From Owenia fusiformis (taxonomy: Eukaryota > Annelida > Polychaeta > Sabellida > Oweniidae): a stretch of 64,000 bases of DNA. Below the pieces are notes generated by a model that worked only from the letters and a program-made list of their open reading frames with translations, had not been told where the DNA came from and did not search any database. Below, in pieces: positions 1 through 12,551 of the stretch. The DNA is taken from the NCBI GenBank assembly GCA_903813345.2, contig CAIIXF020000008.1:3173341-3237340 (forward strand). The letters run 5' to 3'. The stretch's first letter is position 1; the number at the start of each line of letters is the position of its first letter. A program made the position numbers and the translations under genes.

Positions 1-277
1 AATATGAGATGGTATCTTAAATTGTAATTTTTAATTTGACTTTTACTTTGAAACATATTAAATCAGTAAGAAGCAAATTGAAATACATGTACATGTATAC
101 ATTCTGAGCTTATTCCCTAAATTCCCTGAAATAAAGCAACCAAAAAGTTATGGATTCGTACGATATTTTCTTGGGATTAAATACCACTTAAAAATCATTA
201 TAAACTCTACTTCTACATGCTGATGTTTACAAACCAAATACAGTGCATTCGAGATGACTCATAAGATTCAATGTTAC

Positions 278-392
278 CTTTGGCTAGTAGGATATTTTCA
301 GGTTTCAAATCTGCGTGAATGACATTCTGGCGCTGAAGAAAGCCAAGCACCGTCAAAAGTCGGATGGCAACTTGTCGTATCTTTGTTAATTT
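278..392 (-). CDS. DYRK/HIPK-like protein kinase, coding exon 6 (catalytic loop); gene continues off window
   Basis: The gene encodes a Ser/Thr or dual-specificity protein kinase of the CMGC group, which transfers phosphate from ATP to proteins. This 115-bp exon (acceptor TTTGCAG, donor GTAACA) encodes residues 185-222 and holds the catalytic loop VIHADLKPENILL: Asp212 is the catalytic base, and Lys214 and Asn217 are in place. HADLKPEN is the form I associate with HIPK kinases; DYRKs usually have HCDLKPEN. With intact Gly-loop, Lys117, Glu130 and HxD the protein looks catalytically competent. The exons for DFG, the activation loop and the C-lobe lie left of position 1, so substrate class and activation-loop tyrosine cannot be judged. 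I cannot assign it to a named DYRK/HIPK subfamily; a divergent or invertebrate-specific member is possible. Confidence 0.85.
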
Positions 393-2803
393 CTGCAAAC
401 ATAAATGTATACATGTTCTATTGAAGCAACTCAGGTCAGAATTCAAAAATATGTGTATACCAGGGGTGAAACATACAAGATTTATTAATATTGAATACAA
501 GATCCATAGAAGCAGCTCCCGTGATTTCCTTTACAGTAATTGGAGTATATTGGTCTAAGTTAGAGGTTCAGCTCTTTTAAAAGGCAAATGGCTTAATACA
601 ATGTACATAACATGATATATAGGAAAAATAAAGCTTATACTGTATAAACAGTAGAAAATATGAGATAGAATCATATAAAAAGCTTTACCAACATTTTACC
701 AATACTTATTGAACAACCTGCATAATTATTACAGGTATACTGATGGACTTTAAACTTTTGTTTGCCTCAAAATTACTTTTTATAACACCTTTCAACATTT
801 CTATGTACAAAAGCTCATGTAACAATCTAGTTAGTTTTACTTTATCGCTAAAATTAACATCTGGACAAATTCCAAATCTTTTTGCGATGTTTTGATGATG
901 TCAGACATGCATAACTTTTAACCACAGAAATGATCAGTGTATTGAGCAAGTGTTAAGGTGAGTACCCTTAAGGTGAGTACCCTTAAGTACAACTCAACTG
1001 TTTGTGTTCATTTTGTGCAGAACTCATAAAAATCAGAGGTTAAGTAAATTGCACAAATTGGAAACTGGCTTGACTCAAGAAAACTGAAATCAAAAATTAC
1101 TTTGAAAGGGAGGTATACAAAAAAGACAATAGCATGTGACAGTTCACTTATTACTCATTATAACTTAGTATTCACGTGCTAATGTCAAGTCCAAAGGAAC
1201 TGGTATTTCTTAAATCAATTGAAAACTGGTGGAAAATTGCTGTTCGGGTGTCAGTTTATTAGTTTACTGTATAGCTGCCAGGTAGATAGTATGTCTAATA
1301 TTTGTATAAATAAGATAATTGAATGTCAATGCAAAGAATTTTCTGTATCTCGTAATCTTATCAATCCCGTGAATCGCCTATCTCCAATTGCGACATTGCA
1401 TCTCTGAACAGGGACCATCCCAAATTTACATATATTCATATTCCAAATGAAACATATGTATTTTGGTCATGTGAAATATTGTTGAATGTATGATACTGAT
1501 GATATCCCCGCAATGTCCTTGTCCTTAAATGTTTTGGGTGAAAAGTCATTTTCTGGGTTTCAACTTTAGGTGTCAGTGGAGATGGCTATAAATAATAGGA
1601 GTGAGAGATGGCACGATTATTGAGAAGTCCCCTGTAAGGAGAGCAGTTGAGAAGAGCAGGTACAGTATTTATCTTAATATTTGGCCTGACATTGCCACAA
1701 CAATGGAAATAATAAATAAATAATAAAAATAAAAGTACTGTAACTTTAGCACTGTATTAAACTGATTATCAAGACACTTATAAAACATTGTGTCAGATAC
1801 ATATTCCTTGCAAATGTTACATCAAGAATAACGCAATATATCAAAAGTTACAGCATTTTTATCAATACTTAATGTAATGAACTATATGACCAGAAACTGG
1901 TAAGAGAATGAACATGTCCAACCCCACCACTATACTAATGTGTTTTAATAGCAATTACACTTGTCAGTTTCCCTTAAATTGTGATATGTAATTATTTTTT
2001 GAAACAGAATAGAAATATAGGGAGGTACAGAAAATGTACATATTCTATAAAAGGCTGAGAGCGGTCGACAACAGCCAAATATGGCAGTTTAAAAGTCCAG
2101 TTGAAACAAAATGAGAACATTTTAAAGCTTTTTACCAGAACAAGATTGTTATGATGAATTACAAGTTCTTCTTTGTTACAAACTTACAAAGGTTTATGAA
2201 TGTATAATGACTATAAATTTCAAATCATATTCTGAAATTGTTGAAAAGTATTTTGTGAAATAAGACAATTTATTTTTGTAAATATGCTCATTAGCATAAC
2301 TGAAACTTTAAATTTCAGCCAATGGGCATCTTTTATCTGTCTAGAAGTAAGCAAACATAGCATTAGTCCATATCTCACTTGTAGCAAAACTTATGTTTCT
2401 GTATATGCTGAACATTTAAACTGACCACATTAGCACTGAATGGATGAGCTGTGACAGCTTGATTAATAGCTTCACCCAATCACCCAGGTCAAGGATTGTG
2501 GGCCTTTAACAACATTACTCCTTTGAATTTTTCTTGTATAATATGTTAATGTTTTTCTTCTTTTTTTATGTTAGTTTAGTTGAAAATAAAATTGGGCTAT
2601 AACTGAATTATTTTTTTCATCTTCCCCCAGGAATTTCTTTCTCCTGCAACTTGTAAATTACTCGATTCCAATGTTCTCCTGGGAGTTCTGACTGGGGTTG
2701 AGTTTTGAGTTGAGCCCCATCATAGATCAATATTCTAGGAGAGTAAGACAGAAACATTGTGAATGTACATTTTTGACCACCTTGTATATAACAGAACATG
2801 TAC

Positions 2804-2899
2804 CTGATTTCTGTCAAGATGTTTGAAGTATTTGGTCAACATGGCAGGTTGCAGGTACTCAAACACAACGCAGTAGTGATCGTCAAATGTAAATGTATT
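2804..2899 (-). CDS. DYRK/HIPK-like protein kinase, coding exon 5 (hinge)
   Basis: 96-bp phase 0-0 exon, acceptor GATTTTCAG, donor GTACAT. It encodes residues 153-184, including NTFTFDDHYCVVFEYL. This is the strand 4/strand 5/hinge block that in DYRK and HIPK kinases reads F-x-x-H-x-C-x-V/T-F-E-x-L. The match to that block is the best single reason for the DYRK/HIPK placement. Confidence 0.85.
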
Positions 2900-4215
2900 C
2901 TGAAAATCAAGCAAATTAATGATTAGTCAGTCTTCATAAAAACAAGTGCAAATGTTCTGAGAACATCAAATAGATCATTTAGCCTTCTTCCTGGGGAAAA
3001 ATGCCAAAAAGTATACAGTCAAACTGATGTCATGATTTTTATCAAAATAAATATGTCCATGATTTGACTATTACGGATATGAAAGCTGCCAATTATGACA
3101 GTTGTATGTCTGGCTGAGTGGGTGCATTAATGACTAGATTTTTATTCATCTGGATTTCCTCGTCCTGGATGACCCAGTGCCTTGTTGATGATTCTGTTGA
3201 CTCAGAATGAACTCATCTTTGTATTTTACACCAGGAGTTTCACTTGAATTTATGACTACACACAAAATAAATAAAAACAAGTCTGAATTGAGGGAATTAT
3301 AAGGTTAACATAAAAAGAGTTGCAAAATGGTTAAAAGAAGTGATTTTGGTAAAAACAAAGGAAAATGTACATGGGCAAACAATAATTCTTTCAGTTTCCT
3401 CTAAAAAATTGTCTCACCAAACTCAAGTTCAAAATAATGTAAATACAACTTATAAGATTAATGTACTGCGCAGTATGGGATAAGTTGAGCAGTTTTTTTA
3501 CAATGAAGTATTTTTAAAATGCAACATGCGTAATTATTCCTCACATCGTGCCAAGCACATGGTTAACTGAACAGGGAAAAATTCCACAGTACATCACAAG
3601 ACTTGAATATATTTAACTCATCTTTGTTTTTGCTCTAAATCCGTTAACCTGCATTCTGCTATACTAAGAATGTTTTCCAAACCACAAAAAATTTCTGCTT
3701 TGGAGCTATTGACGAATTGCGAATCTAAAGAGATATGAACCCAACTGAAATTCCATTTGCACCCCCTTGAAAAAAGAAAAGCCAACAAAAATATGATTCT
3801 TTTATATATAAATGACCATACATAAATGACCTTACATAAGAAAACAATCCTAGGAAAACACTAAATTTGCAGAAAGTTTAGGAAAACCACAAAAAGCAGA
3901 AATTTATTTTTCATTATCTATTAAAATTCTCGAGAAGAAATGTGCAGAAGGATGGTCAGATTTTGTGTTCGTAGTTACTTTCATGAGTGCATTTCTTATA
4001 CTGGCAGATTGATCATGAAAAGATGAGTTATGATTACTTTACTATGCATTAAAAATGAACAAAATGATTTATGCTTCTCTAAGTAATGTATAGGGTGAGA
4101 TGAGTAAGCAAGGAATTATACAAAAAAAGTGAATCTTCAATTTAATGGTAAAAGTGGGATGAATAAGTAACTCCTTTAACTTTTAGACATGTAGGTTGTA
4201 GGATTGTTAACTCAC

Positions 4216-4356
4216 TAGTAACCTGACTGTACAGGATCCACCATAAGCATCTGCCCTGTTCAGGTCTCGAATCAGTGCAACTTCCTGAGGTCCTATACAG
4301 TTGTAGTTCAGGTGTAGAACTTTGATGGAAACAGCCTTGTATTGGTTAAATGTATC
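4216..4356 (-). CDS. DYRK/HIPK-like protein kinase, coding exon 4 (catalytic Lys, helix C)
   Basis: 141-bp phase 0-0 exon. It encodes residues 106-152. VSIK (114-117) supplies the ATP-anchoring Lys117, and IGPQEVALI (126-134) supplies the helix-C glutamate Glu130. The donor GTGAGT at the left end was chosen over a GTTACT seven bases earlier because only GTGAGT keeps the next exon in frame, giving ...TVRLL-NTFTF. Confidence 0.85.
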
Positions 4357-5541
4357 CTGGAAACACATGGCATTTAAGACATGATTCTGGGACGCCTACT
4401 TAATTAATCATAATTACACAGTTTTTATTGGTTTTTACAGCAGAAAATTGACAAAGTGCCTAATTATGTGATGCAGTTCATTTGGTTGCCTGCCTAGCAT
4501 TGTATGCAGTATCTTAAACAGGTTGAAGTATAGCCAAAAGTCTGATGCTATAACCTGCTCAAACACTTGTTGAAAAACTCATACCTGGCATGATCCTAAA
4601 CATAACCTTTCAAGATATTAACCACGTGAACACATATATTACATTACATAGAAAGGAATCCGACAAGAGGTGAAGGGCAAAACATTTGCTAATACTTTTG
4701 CAATAACTCAACATTCTTATGTGTAATTTGCCCTGTTGAACTAATGCTAGAATGCAGAGTGCAATGATTGCAAAGTTTAAATTAAGTGAGCTGTCAAAAT
4801 ATGCAAGTGCAAAATCAACCAATCAGTTTATACTGGTATAAGCATTGGATAAGAATAATAGTGTCAGTATGTAAGAGTACGTTTTACACTGACCCAAACA
4901 TTCTACCTGGAACTGGTTTGATTGGGTCAAGAAGTAAGGCCGTTGCACTAATGTGGTGCTACCGTGGAAACAACAAATTCAAGGCCACACAATTCCGTTT
5001 GACATCCCAGGTATTTAATGACCTGGGGATTTCATAAAAAGAGGTCAACAGATATATTCAACTGGTCACCAGGTACACTAGAATATAAAATAGGGATGTA
5101 AACATTGCACAACAAACCAAAGAAAGCAATTGCCAATGATATTTCTGAGAGCACAAGCACAATCAGCACATGTGGCTAATTTGAATATTATTTATGTGAG
5201 AAAGGTCAAAAATGTGCCACACTTACCTCAATTTGGTAGGTGAGTGATAAACATTGAACAGTGTTAGGTAAACATGAACAGCTGATTCAAAATATATTTT
5301 TCAGAAACATAAAAAACTCAAGAGTGAACACTGCGATAAATATAATTACTCAAGAAAGACAGTTTCACAAGCATAGAAAAGAAGTCTACACTAAAGTAAG
5401 AAATACGTTACTTCTTCTTGGCCTAAACTATATTCATGAGAACTCATATTTTCATTAATGACACTACTTTTACATATTCCTATTTTAATTGCTGGGTGGT
5501 GTCCATCTATTCATCATGGACTAAATGCATATGATTCTTAC

Positions 5542-5663
5542 AAGAGCTTTGACCAGCACTGAAGACTGTCCTCTCCCTATGCATTCTATAAATTTGTATC
5601 GACTGGCCATCAATGGCATGTCCTTTGTTGGCTGGAACTGTCCCTCTATATTCGTAAAACAGT
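5542..5663 (-). CDS. DYRK/HIPK-like protein kinase, coding exon 3 (glycine loop)
   Basis: 122-bp exon, acceptor TTTTTCAG, donor GTAAGA. It encodes residues 65-105 and ends phase 0. It contains the start of the kinase domain, RYKFIECIGRGQSSVLVKA, in which IGRGQSSV (93-100) is the glycine-rich ATP-binding loop. The third glycine of the textbook GxGxxG is replaced by serine, which is tolerated in many CMGC and other kinases. Confidence 0.85.
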
Positions 5664-5853
5664 CTGAAAAATAAAGTAGAAATCTTCAGGACCAGGCATA
5701 GGGAAGAAAAAACTTTGATGCAAAATTTTAACCATCAAAAAAAGTATATGACAATAATATTTCTTACATACTACTAACATACACTGTGGAACAAGATTAA
5801 ATTTTATAAAACATATTACAAATCATATTGAAATGTATTCTATTGATATCTAC

Positions 5854-6011
5854 CATCTGTGTTATCAAGTGATGTTTCACATATGCCTGCATTTTGTTTT
5901 AGGATCTCTGTCTTTGATTTTGTAACTTTATCAATTAGACTTTGTAGTCCAGCTGTGGCATAGGTGACGATATGTCGTTGCGGTGGAGGATGCTGACATA
6001 TTGACTCCTTC
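5854..6011 (-). CDS. DYRK/HIPK-like protein kinase, coding exon 2 (N-terminal region)
   Basis: 158-bp exon between acceptor TATTGCAG and donor GTAGAT. It encodes residues 12-64 plus one base: a polar N-terminal extension ahead of the kinase domain, with HPPPQRH and a lysine-rich stretch that could form a short helix. It shows no known domain. It enters in phase 2 and leaves in phase 1, matching both neighbours. Confidence 0.75.
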
Positions 6012-7121
6012 CTGCAATACAACACTGAATTTAGAGATTTTTAAAATAATTTCATAAAAGTCTATTTGTTTCAATCATACAGATCTATTTAACATTTTGA
6101 TCTTTTTATGATTAAGGTGACGAATCTGGATGGTAATCTTTATAAAACATACACAGATATGTTTGTTTATTTAAATGTGAACGCTATGTAAATGATGATG
6201 CTCTTGCCTATATAATATATTTCCATAGGCACAATATATAATAATATATTTCAGTAGGCATAATCCAATAAATATACTTCAAAACTGAACCTACAGAAAT
6301 CTTTTAACTTTAGGAGGGGAAATGTTCTTAATTCTTACATGGTGCGATATTTTGCATGTTCATCCTAAAAAGCTAAAATATAATAAAAATATATTTGGAT
6401 ATAAAACAGATTATTCTCTTTAAAATCTAAAATGTGCAAAATAGCTTGAAACAACATTTCCACGTCACAATTAGGATGACCTATGAGATTAGGAACACTT
6501 CCTTCATATGCATGATAACCCATTGTAAAGTATTCTCTAAAGCTTGTGAAGAGTAAACATATCTACTATTGCAAAGGTTTACATGCTGAAAGAAAAGGAA
6601 CATCTGTCAAATATCAACTAGTTGGGTAATATCTACCACCTTTCAGTTTTTATAGTTTGATCAATGCTTTAACTTCCATGGTCAATATCCAGGGCTGTAC
6701 GTTGAATATCGACCACCAGAAGCGAAAGCATACAAAAAGACAAATAAGAAGGGTGGTTGTTTTACAAATCTTTTTGATATTTAACTGACTGGTCTAAGGT
6801 ACACTACTTGCATCAAGATTCTTGATTTCACAAAAAAAAACATTCGTTCACTTTCATTGTTTGTTTGTTTGTATCGCTCTATGCATTATAATGCCGCTTC
6901 GAACAAGTGTAATTAATTGGAGAACACAATTGTCGGACAATTACTGGCATAACTTAGCATAATTTCCCTCAATAAAATGATAAAATCATAATTACCATTT
7001 CAAAGTTAACTGAGCACATTTTACTAAGCAATTCTGGATGTTAAAATGTTTAATTTTGCCAACTGATGAAATTCGTGAAAAAATCAAATGAAAATGTATT
7101 TCCGGTTGGTGGTTTTCTTAC

Positions 7122-7156
7122 CTTTTTGGCGAGTTAAATGCACTAAAATAGCTCAT
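7122..7156 (-). CDS. DYRK/HIPK-like protein kinase, coding exon 1 (start)
   Basis: First coding exon of the kinase gene that runs leftward. It reads MSYFSAFNSPK plus two bases (AG) and ends at a strong donor, GTAAGA. Joining to the exon at 5854-6011 completes AGG (Arg) and keeps the frame open. The ATG has A at -3. An earlier ATG at 7286 with a good Kozak context opens only a 19-codon reading frame, so this ATG is preferred. The exon is short, and its assignment rests on the exact phase match and on lying in the CpG-richer 5' region. Confidence 0.7.
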
Positions 7157-7226
7157 ACTTGATTTATATCAAAGGTTTACATAGTTTATAACTATCGTAT
7201 GGATATCAACTATATTGCACCACGGA

Positions 7227-7286
7227 TTAATGAATTATATGCCATATAACATAAATATTTTCAAATTTCAAAATCTTGTCCGCCAT
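7227..7286 (-). other. Upstream ORF ahead of the kinase start
   Basis: ATG at 7286 in strong context (GAAATGG) opens 19 codons beginning MADKILKF and stops at 7227, before the kinase ATG at 7156. The same bases form a YY1-like AAATGGCGG site. It may be a translated uORF that dampens kinase expression, or only a transcription-factor site; the sequence alone cannot decide. Confidence 0.35.
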
Positions 7287-7600
7287 TTCTGATCTCGCGA
7301 GTTTATGGACTAAAATCTAGGTCACGAGAAAATGCGAGATCAAAATAAAGACGACAAAATCTGCACGAAGATGGTCCGATTACATCACTGTTTTATGAGA
7401 TAAATACTGCGTGTATTACTATCATCCTAGCAGCACTATTTAATGTGATACTCAGGCATACGTAGGACATAAAAGTAGAAGTTGTTAGCCATAAATGAAA
7501 GTGAAACTTGGCGGGAAAAACGAGAGAATTTCGTTTGAGCGTGCCCAGTTTCAAGAACAGCTGATTGGCTGATGGCCAACCATATTTGAAGGTGATGTCA
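7280..7600 (-). promoter_or_regulatory. Probable promoter/5' end of the kinase gene
   Basis: CpG-richer island in an AT-rich context, just upstream of the kinase start codon. It contains a YY1-like AAATGGCGG (7280-7288, minus strand), TCTCGCGAG (7293-7301, a known animal core-promoter motif), an E2F-like TTGGCGGGAAAA (7508-7519), and ATTGGCT (7564-7570) with a nearby GGCCAAC (CCAAT-box cores). This combination is typical of TATA-less, often cell-cycle-linked promoters. The exact transcription start is not determinable; around 7300-7500 is plausible. Confidence 0.5.
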
Positions 7601-7619
7601 TCTTTCAAAACAATCACGC

Positions 7620-10600
7620 AAACTCTTTGACTTGTCAGAATAAAAAAAACATTTGTAGTACAAGGAGTAAGAATAATATCACGTAGTATAGGATACTTTT
7701 AACAATAAGGTAAGCTTTTAGGTCTTTGAATTTCTTGCACTTATTGACCCTTTCAGGATTTACAGACTTACTCAATACAAAATCATTGGATTTTATTTGG
7801 AACTGCTAAAAGTAGATCTAAAATATATACCTGGAACATACCTGAAAGTCTGGAAAAAGATCAAACAGCAATTGTCAAGAAATAAAACCATACTTCCGTT
7901 ATGGTGCATTTTGATCAAATGCTGGTAGGGTATGGGCTTGGCCTTTTGCAGATTATTGATGATGTTGACATGTAGGTTAGGTTAGTCAGGAAATTCTGCC
8001 TTGAAAATGTGGCAACCCTGAAATTAATTGCATCTATAAAGAAGACAAGTTATCTCAAATGGCTAACAGAAGCTGATGATGCTAGTGGCTTTCACTAATT
8101 CTTCTTTGTCTAAGACACTGTCATTTTGTCGAATGAAGTAAGTACTAAGTAAGTGTTGTCAATAAGTAATTCAGTAAAAGCATAAACTTTTTAGAAATCA
8201 CAAACATTATTTGAAGTCATCTCCCAAAAATACCAAAAGGTACAGTCCTGATTCTGTATTAGTAAAAATAAATATTGGGAAGTGTAATTTTGACATAATT
8301 TTTGAATTATTTTTACTTCGAATTATGTTGCATACCACAACATGTAAATATTCACATACATGTAATCTTTTGGAAATTATTACCAGGTTCATAAATTATT
8401 AGAAGCTGGAACCATGAAAATTCTCATCATATGAATCTAAATGTTAAATTACACATTCATATAGAGTTTGAAAATATAAGAGTGCAACGAGGAATGACAT
8501 AGTAAAAATTGGCAACATGCCAGCTTTCTCTGTAAACTTTGAAGTTTTTAATTTAATAGAACCATACTAATTTTTTAAAACTTAAAATCCTCCCTATTAA
8601 AAAAGGAAAGAGAAATCTAGGAATTTAGTCACAATGGATCAGGCGACCCCAAAATATTATTGTTGGAATTTTTGTTATACAAATGCCTAAGCCAGAGTGA
8701 GGTCTTGATTGTTAATGTCAACAAGAAGTCAAGTGACATTGACAAAATAATCAAGTATGAGATGATTGATCAAAGTTGTGCAAGCCATTGACAGTCACAT
8801 TATAAAACAGTCAATAGCAATGCATTTAATGATTATTTTTATTATCAGGTAAAAAATTAAACCTGTAAATTATGTTTTACAGAAATATTTCTTAAATCAT
8901 TTTTGATCATACTTGATAAATACATTTCATGGAGCTAGTTTTTAGTTTAGTTTTATTAGATTTTTAAAAGGTTGTTATTTTGAATCCAGAAAGAAAATGA
9001 AGCTTAATGGCTCTCATCTTGAGAAATATAGCACAAATACCATTAGGTCTACCTTGCCATATTAGATGATTTGTTGTATCATAAATTGTTATAAATACTT
9101 TATCTATCATTATACAAAAGTTGTCTAAATTCTGGCTCTTCACGCTCATCTATTATGTTCTAAGTACAGTGCATTTAAATGGAATGTAAAGGTTTGTAGA
9201 AGGTGAAGGTTTCACCATGTATTCATGAGATAAAAAAATTTGAGAAAAAAAATCATGACTTGTAAGTTAAACCAGTTTTCAGATAATGAACTATTTGAGG
9301 CATAGTGCCTAGTAGCATGCGCTGTGGAGATGATTGTCTTTGATTTATCGCAGTTCTGTATTAGTAATACTGTGTAGTGTTACTGCGAACATGAAGACTT
9401 AAAGTCCCTGGTATGACAGTAACACTTGTAAAGGACATCATATTATCAAAGAAGGTTTAAAAGTTATATGAAAAAGAATAAATAGTAGTAGCATTAAATG
9501 ACAGAAATTATATTTTACAAGTTTATGGGAATGAAACAAAACAAAAACCTTCCAAAATAGATTTCTAAGAATCTATTTTAACCTTTGAGTTTGAAATCAG
9601 ATAAGAGTAAACTATCAAAAAGTACAGTGTTAGTTAACTTTAAATGCTGATGTAATATGATATAAAGTTGCTTAATAGCAATGATTAGAGTCAATAAATG
9701 GAATTATATGTTTAGATGACAGCTGTGTGCTGATCTCTATTTAGGATAACTACCCTGGACAAAGGCGAGATGATATCGATTTCGACCTGACAAAGTCAAA
9801 TTACCTTGTAAAAGATACATGTATAAGTTAATATTAAACAGAATATGTCATCTTGATCTTAATGTCTTGAACTCAAAAACATTCCAGAAGCTATTTCAAA
9901 AAATAAAACCAGGTAACTCACTAACTTCACTTGGCAAGCTACAACACACTTATGGGGATTTTGATATGTTATGGAATTGGTCTACAACCCGTTCAAAATC
10001 TACTGATTAGTGCAAGTAACTCAACAACTGTGATGAATCGTTTCTATGGTAACCTATGAGTATCTGTATTCTTGTTTCTGACATACAGGTGTTTGCTGCA
10101 CGCGTTGTTTGATCTATGTACATATTTACCTTTACAAGAGTTGGAAAATAATATAATGGAATGTTGCAGATTTTTCAATTGTTCAATTAAAAATTAATTA
10201 TTTAAACAGAAGTTTAATTTTAAAATATTTTATTACTTTTGTTTCATGATTTTTTTCGTTCGATTCAGTGATACTTGAAAATAAAATTCAATGTTATGTA
10301 ATTTTTACAAGAGAGGGTTATTGCTGAAATATGCGTTCACCATCCATCTCTTCCCAACTTTGTTCATTCCTATTTCTCCTATGAACTTGTGGCATTCATT
10401 TTGTAGATCTAACATAAGAACTAGTTAAAGTAATGTACATGAATATACATATACGTATATACATATACATGTTGGCATGCGCATGCGCTTTTGTATTTTT
10501 TAATGGAAAAGTCCTCCAATGGTTGCCGTTCCCACCCAACATATCTCAAGTATTTTTGAGCACCTGTTATTCCTTTTGAATATTTCATGATAAATCATAT

Positions 10601-11820
10601 ACAGCTTTCCATGTTTTGCCAACAATTTCCGATATATTTTGTCTTTCTGTTGCATTATTTTAAGGCCTACAAAACTTTTCCCTTTCCATGAATTAAAAAG
10701 AGTTTGTGTCAGGCAAACAGGAATTCCTCTTGAATTTGGTCCAAAATGTTCGGAAGCTTGGAGGATCCTTAGACACACATAAGTTTGGTTTCAACTCAGC
10801 AGTCAGCATCTTCCATGTAGTTTTCCCTAGAAACTCAATAATTAGGAAGTTGGTTAACACATCACCCATCAGTATTTTTGATATCACTGCGAGCATAATT
10901 GAGGTTCTGGCAAGTGTTTCTTAGGTCCTTGTTATTTGCTTTTTAAGATAGTATTTAATGAAATAAACTCCATGTATTTATTTACTTATTAACACAAAAT
11001 TAGTGCAAATAAAATAAACAGGTACAGGAAAGTGATACAGCCGGTTTAAGTAATGATGAGTTATCAATGATATCAATTTGAAGTTTTTTGAGCTACTTGT
11101 CATTTAGTACATCTCCCCGCTGATGATTGCGGTTAAATCATCAAAACACTGGTCAGTGAGAACAGGTAGCACACTATGGAACAGTTTTAAGGAACTCGCA
11201 AGCTAGTACATTCGTAAAATAATTATGATCTAAGCATGTAGCCATTCTAACTAGGAAGTGAAGTACAATTTGCTTTTAGCAACAATTAACATTCAAATAA
11301 TTGAGATAAAATTTTGACCGACCACATATTTCAGATTATTTTATTTCCTCATAATTGAGAAAGAGAACGCTGCATTTTTCAACATCTATCGTTATTGAGA
11401 CATGAATCAAGACATATGTTAATAATTAACTCATACAAGTTGAATATTTCTTCTTATGTTTTGATCTCTAGATTTTTTAAAGACTTAAAAGGTATTTAAT
11501 TTGTAATGATTTGATCGATAAGTTAACAGCTGTATTAGTTGTCAGGTAGCGTTTGAAGTTGCTTGAAAGTGATCAGTTCAAAAGACCCAAGGCATAGATT
11601 TGAGTCTACAGGTAGCCAAAGAGTCCAGCCTTCTAGCCTCTTTCACAGGATAAGCTGTATTGTTACCATTCAGTATCATTCGCTGGAGTAGACTATGACC
11701 TCACAGCATTAACCAATCAAGAATTTCTAACCCTTAAACCTTGGAAATGATTTTGCTTTGAGACTATTTGGGGGTTTCCCTTGAGGTCAGTATGAGGTCA
11801 TTTGGTGATGTCACTTAATC
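7620..11820. other. Intergenic region between two divergent genes
   Basis: No ORF, RNA gene or clear repeat could be supported here. A possible donor (AAG/GTAAGC) at about 7709 could belong to a plus-strand noncoding transcript, but nothing confirms it. ATACATATACGTATATACATATAC-type short AT palindromes lie at 10,440-10,475. Confidence 0.5.
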
Positions 11821-11821
11821 A

Positions 11822-11994
11822 ACCAATAAATGGAGAGATAAAGGAACTTAGTTTCAGTAGATATCTAGACTTTCATCAGTAAACACTGTTGCTTGATATA
11901 AGCAACAGGAATATAGGAACTGTAAATACTAGAAAAGGATATAACAAATATCATTATTGGAACTTGGCTTATAAACAGATATAGAACTTTAACT
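11822..11994 (+). promoter_or_regulatory. Possible promoter and noncoding first exon of the BIM/BMF-like gene (long form)
   Basis: A CCAAT sequence at about 11,822, a forkhead-type GTAAACA (11,879-11,885) and a good donor GTAAGT at 11,995 precede exon A by about 530 bp. The exon A acceptor (ACTTACAG, ending 12,521) implies at least one upstream noncoding exon, and this is the nearest candidate. The transcription start is not visible. In mammals BIM transcription is driven by FOXO factors, which makes the GTAAACA site worth testing. Confidence 0.3.
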
Positions 11995-12551
11995 GTAAGT
12001 AGTTTATTACTGATGAATTTTATTTACTTTTGTGACTTAGTACTCGTGATTTTAATTGTTTTTTTCCAAATTAAATGTTGCTCAGCCATTGACTTTTTAA
12101 TTTTTTAAAGACCGAACAAAACATTTTTAATCAAAGAACATTTGTCAATCATAAAGTTCCAACAGCAATAGTTACACAAAGAAGCACAATTTAAGATAGG
12201 AGATTCAAAACATAAGTAGAGATAAGACTTCTATGTTCACTCTTTCACAATATTGACATTTTGCATAGGACTTTGCTCCTGAAATTATGATAAATCAATT
12301 TGCTGGTGCAATATTTCTTTAGTGTATTTTTATTATGTTGGTTCTACTTAGCTGCGAAGTTTTTATTTTTATTAGCAGATTCTACCTTTGGATTTATACA
12401 GCTTGTACCAAGATAATTCAATTATTTCACTTCTATATATTTCTTTTATTTACTGCCTCTGTTATGTTGTTTTCTAATTTAAGAACAGCACATAATCAAA
12501 ATGTATTCTTTGTACTTACAGATTAGTTAGTGATTAGAAGATAGAGCTAAA

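Larger units (their letters stand above)
393..7121 (-). other. Introns of the kinase gene
   Basis: Stretches 393-2803, 2900-4215, 4357-5541, 5664-5853 and 6012-7121 are noncoding, AT-rich and free of convincing ORFs on either strand. A small tandem duplication, AAGGTGAGTACCCTT x2, lies at about 954-985, and AT-rich short repeats lie near 6205-6270. Bases 1-277 are also intronic. Confidence 0.6.

Noticed and set aside
6339-6364. 26-bp micro-exon of the kinase gene (minus strand) with good acceptor and GTAAGA donor
   Set aside because: Including it after exon 1 creates an in-frame TGA at the next junction, whereas direct joining of 7122 to 6011 keeps the frame open.
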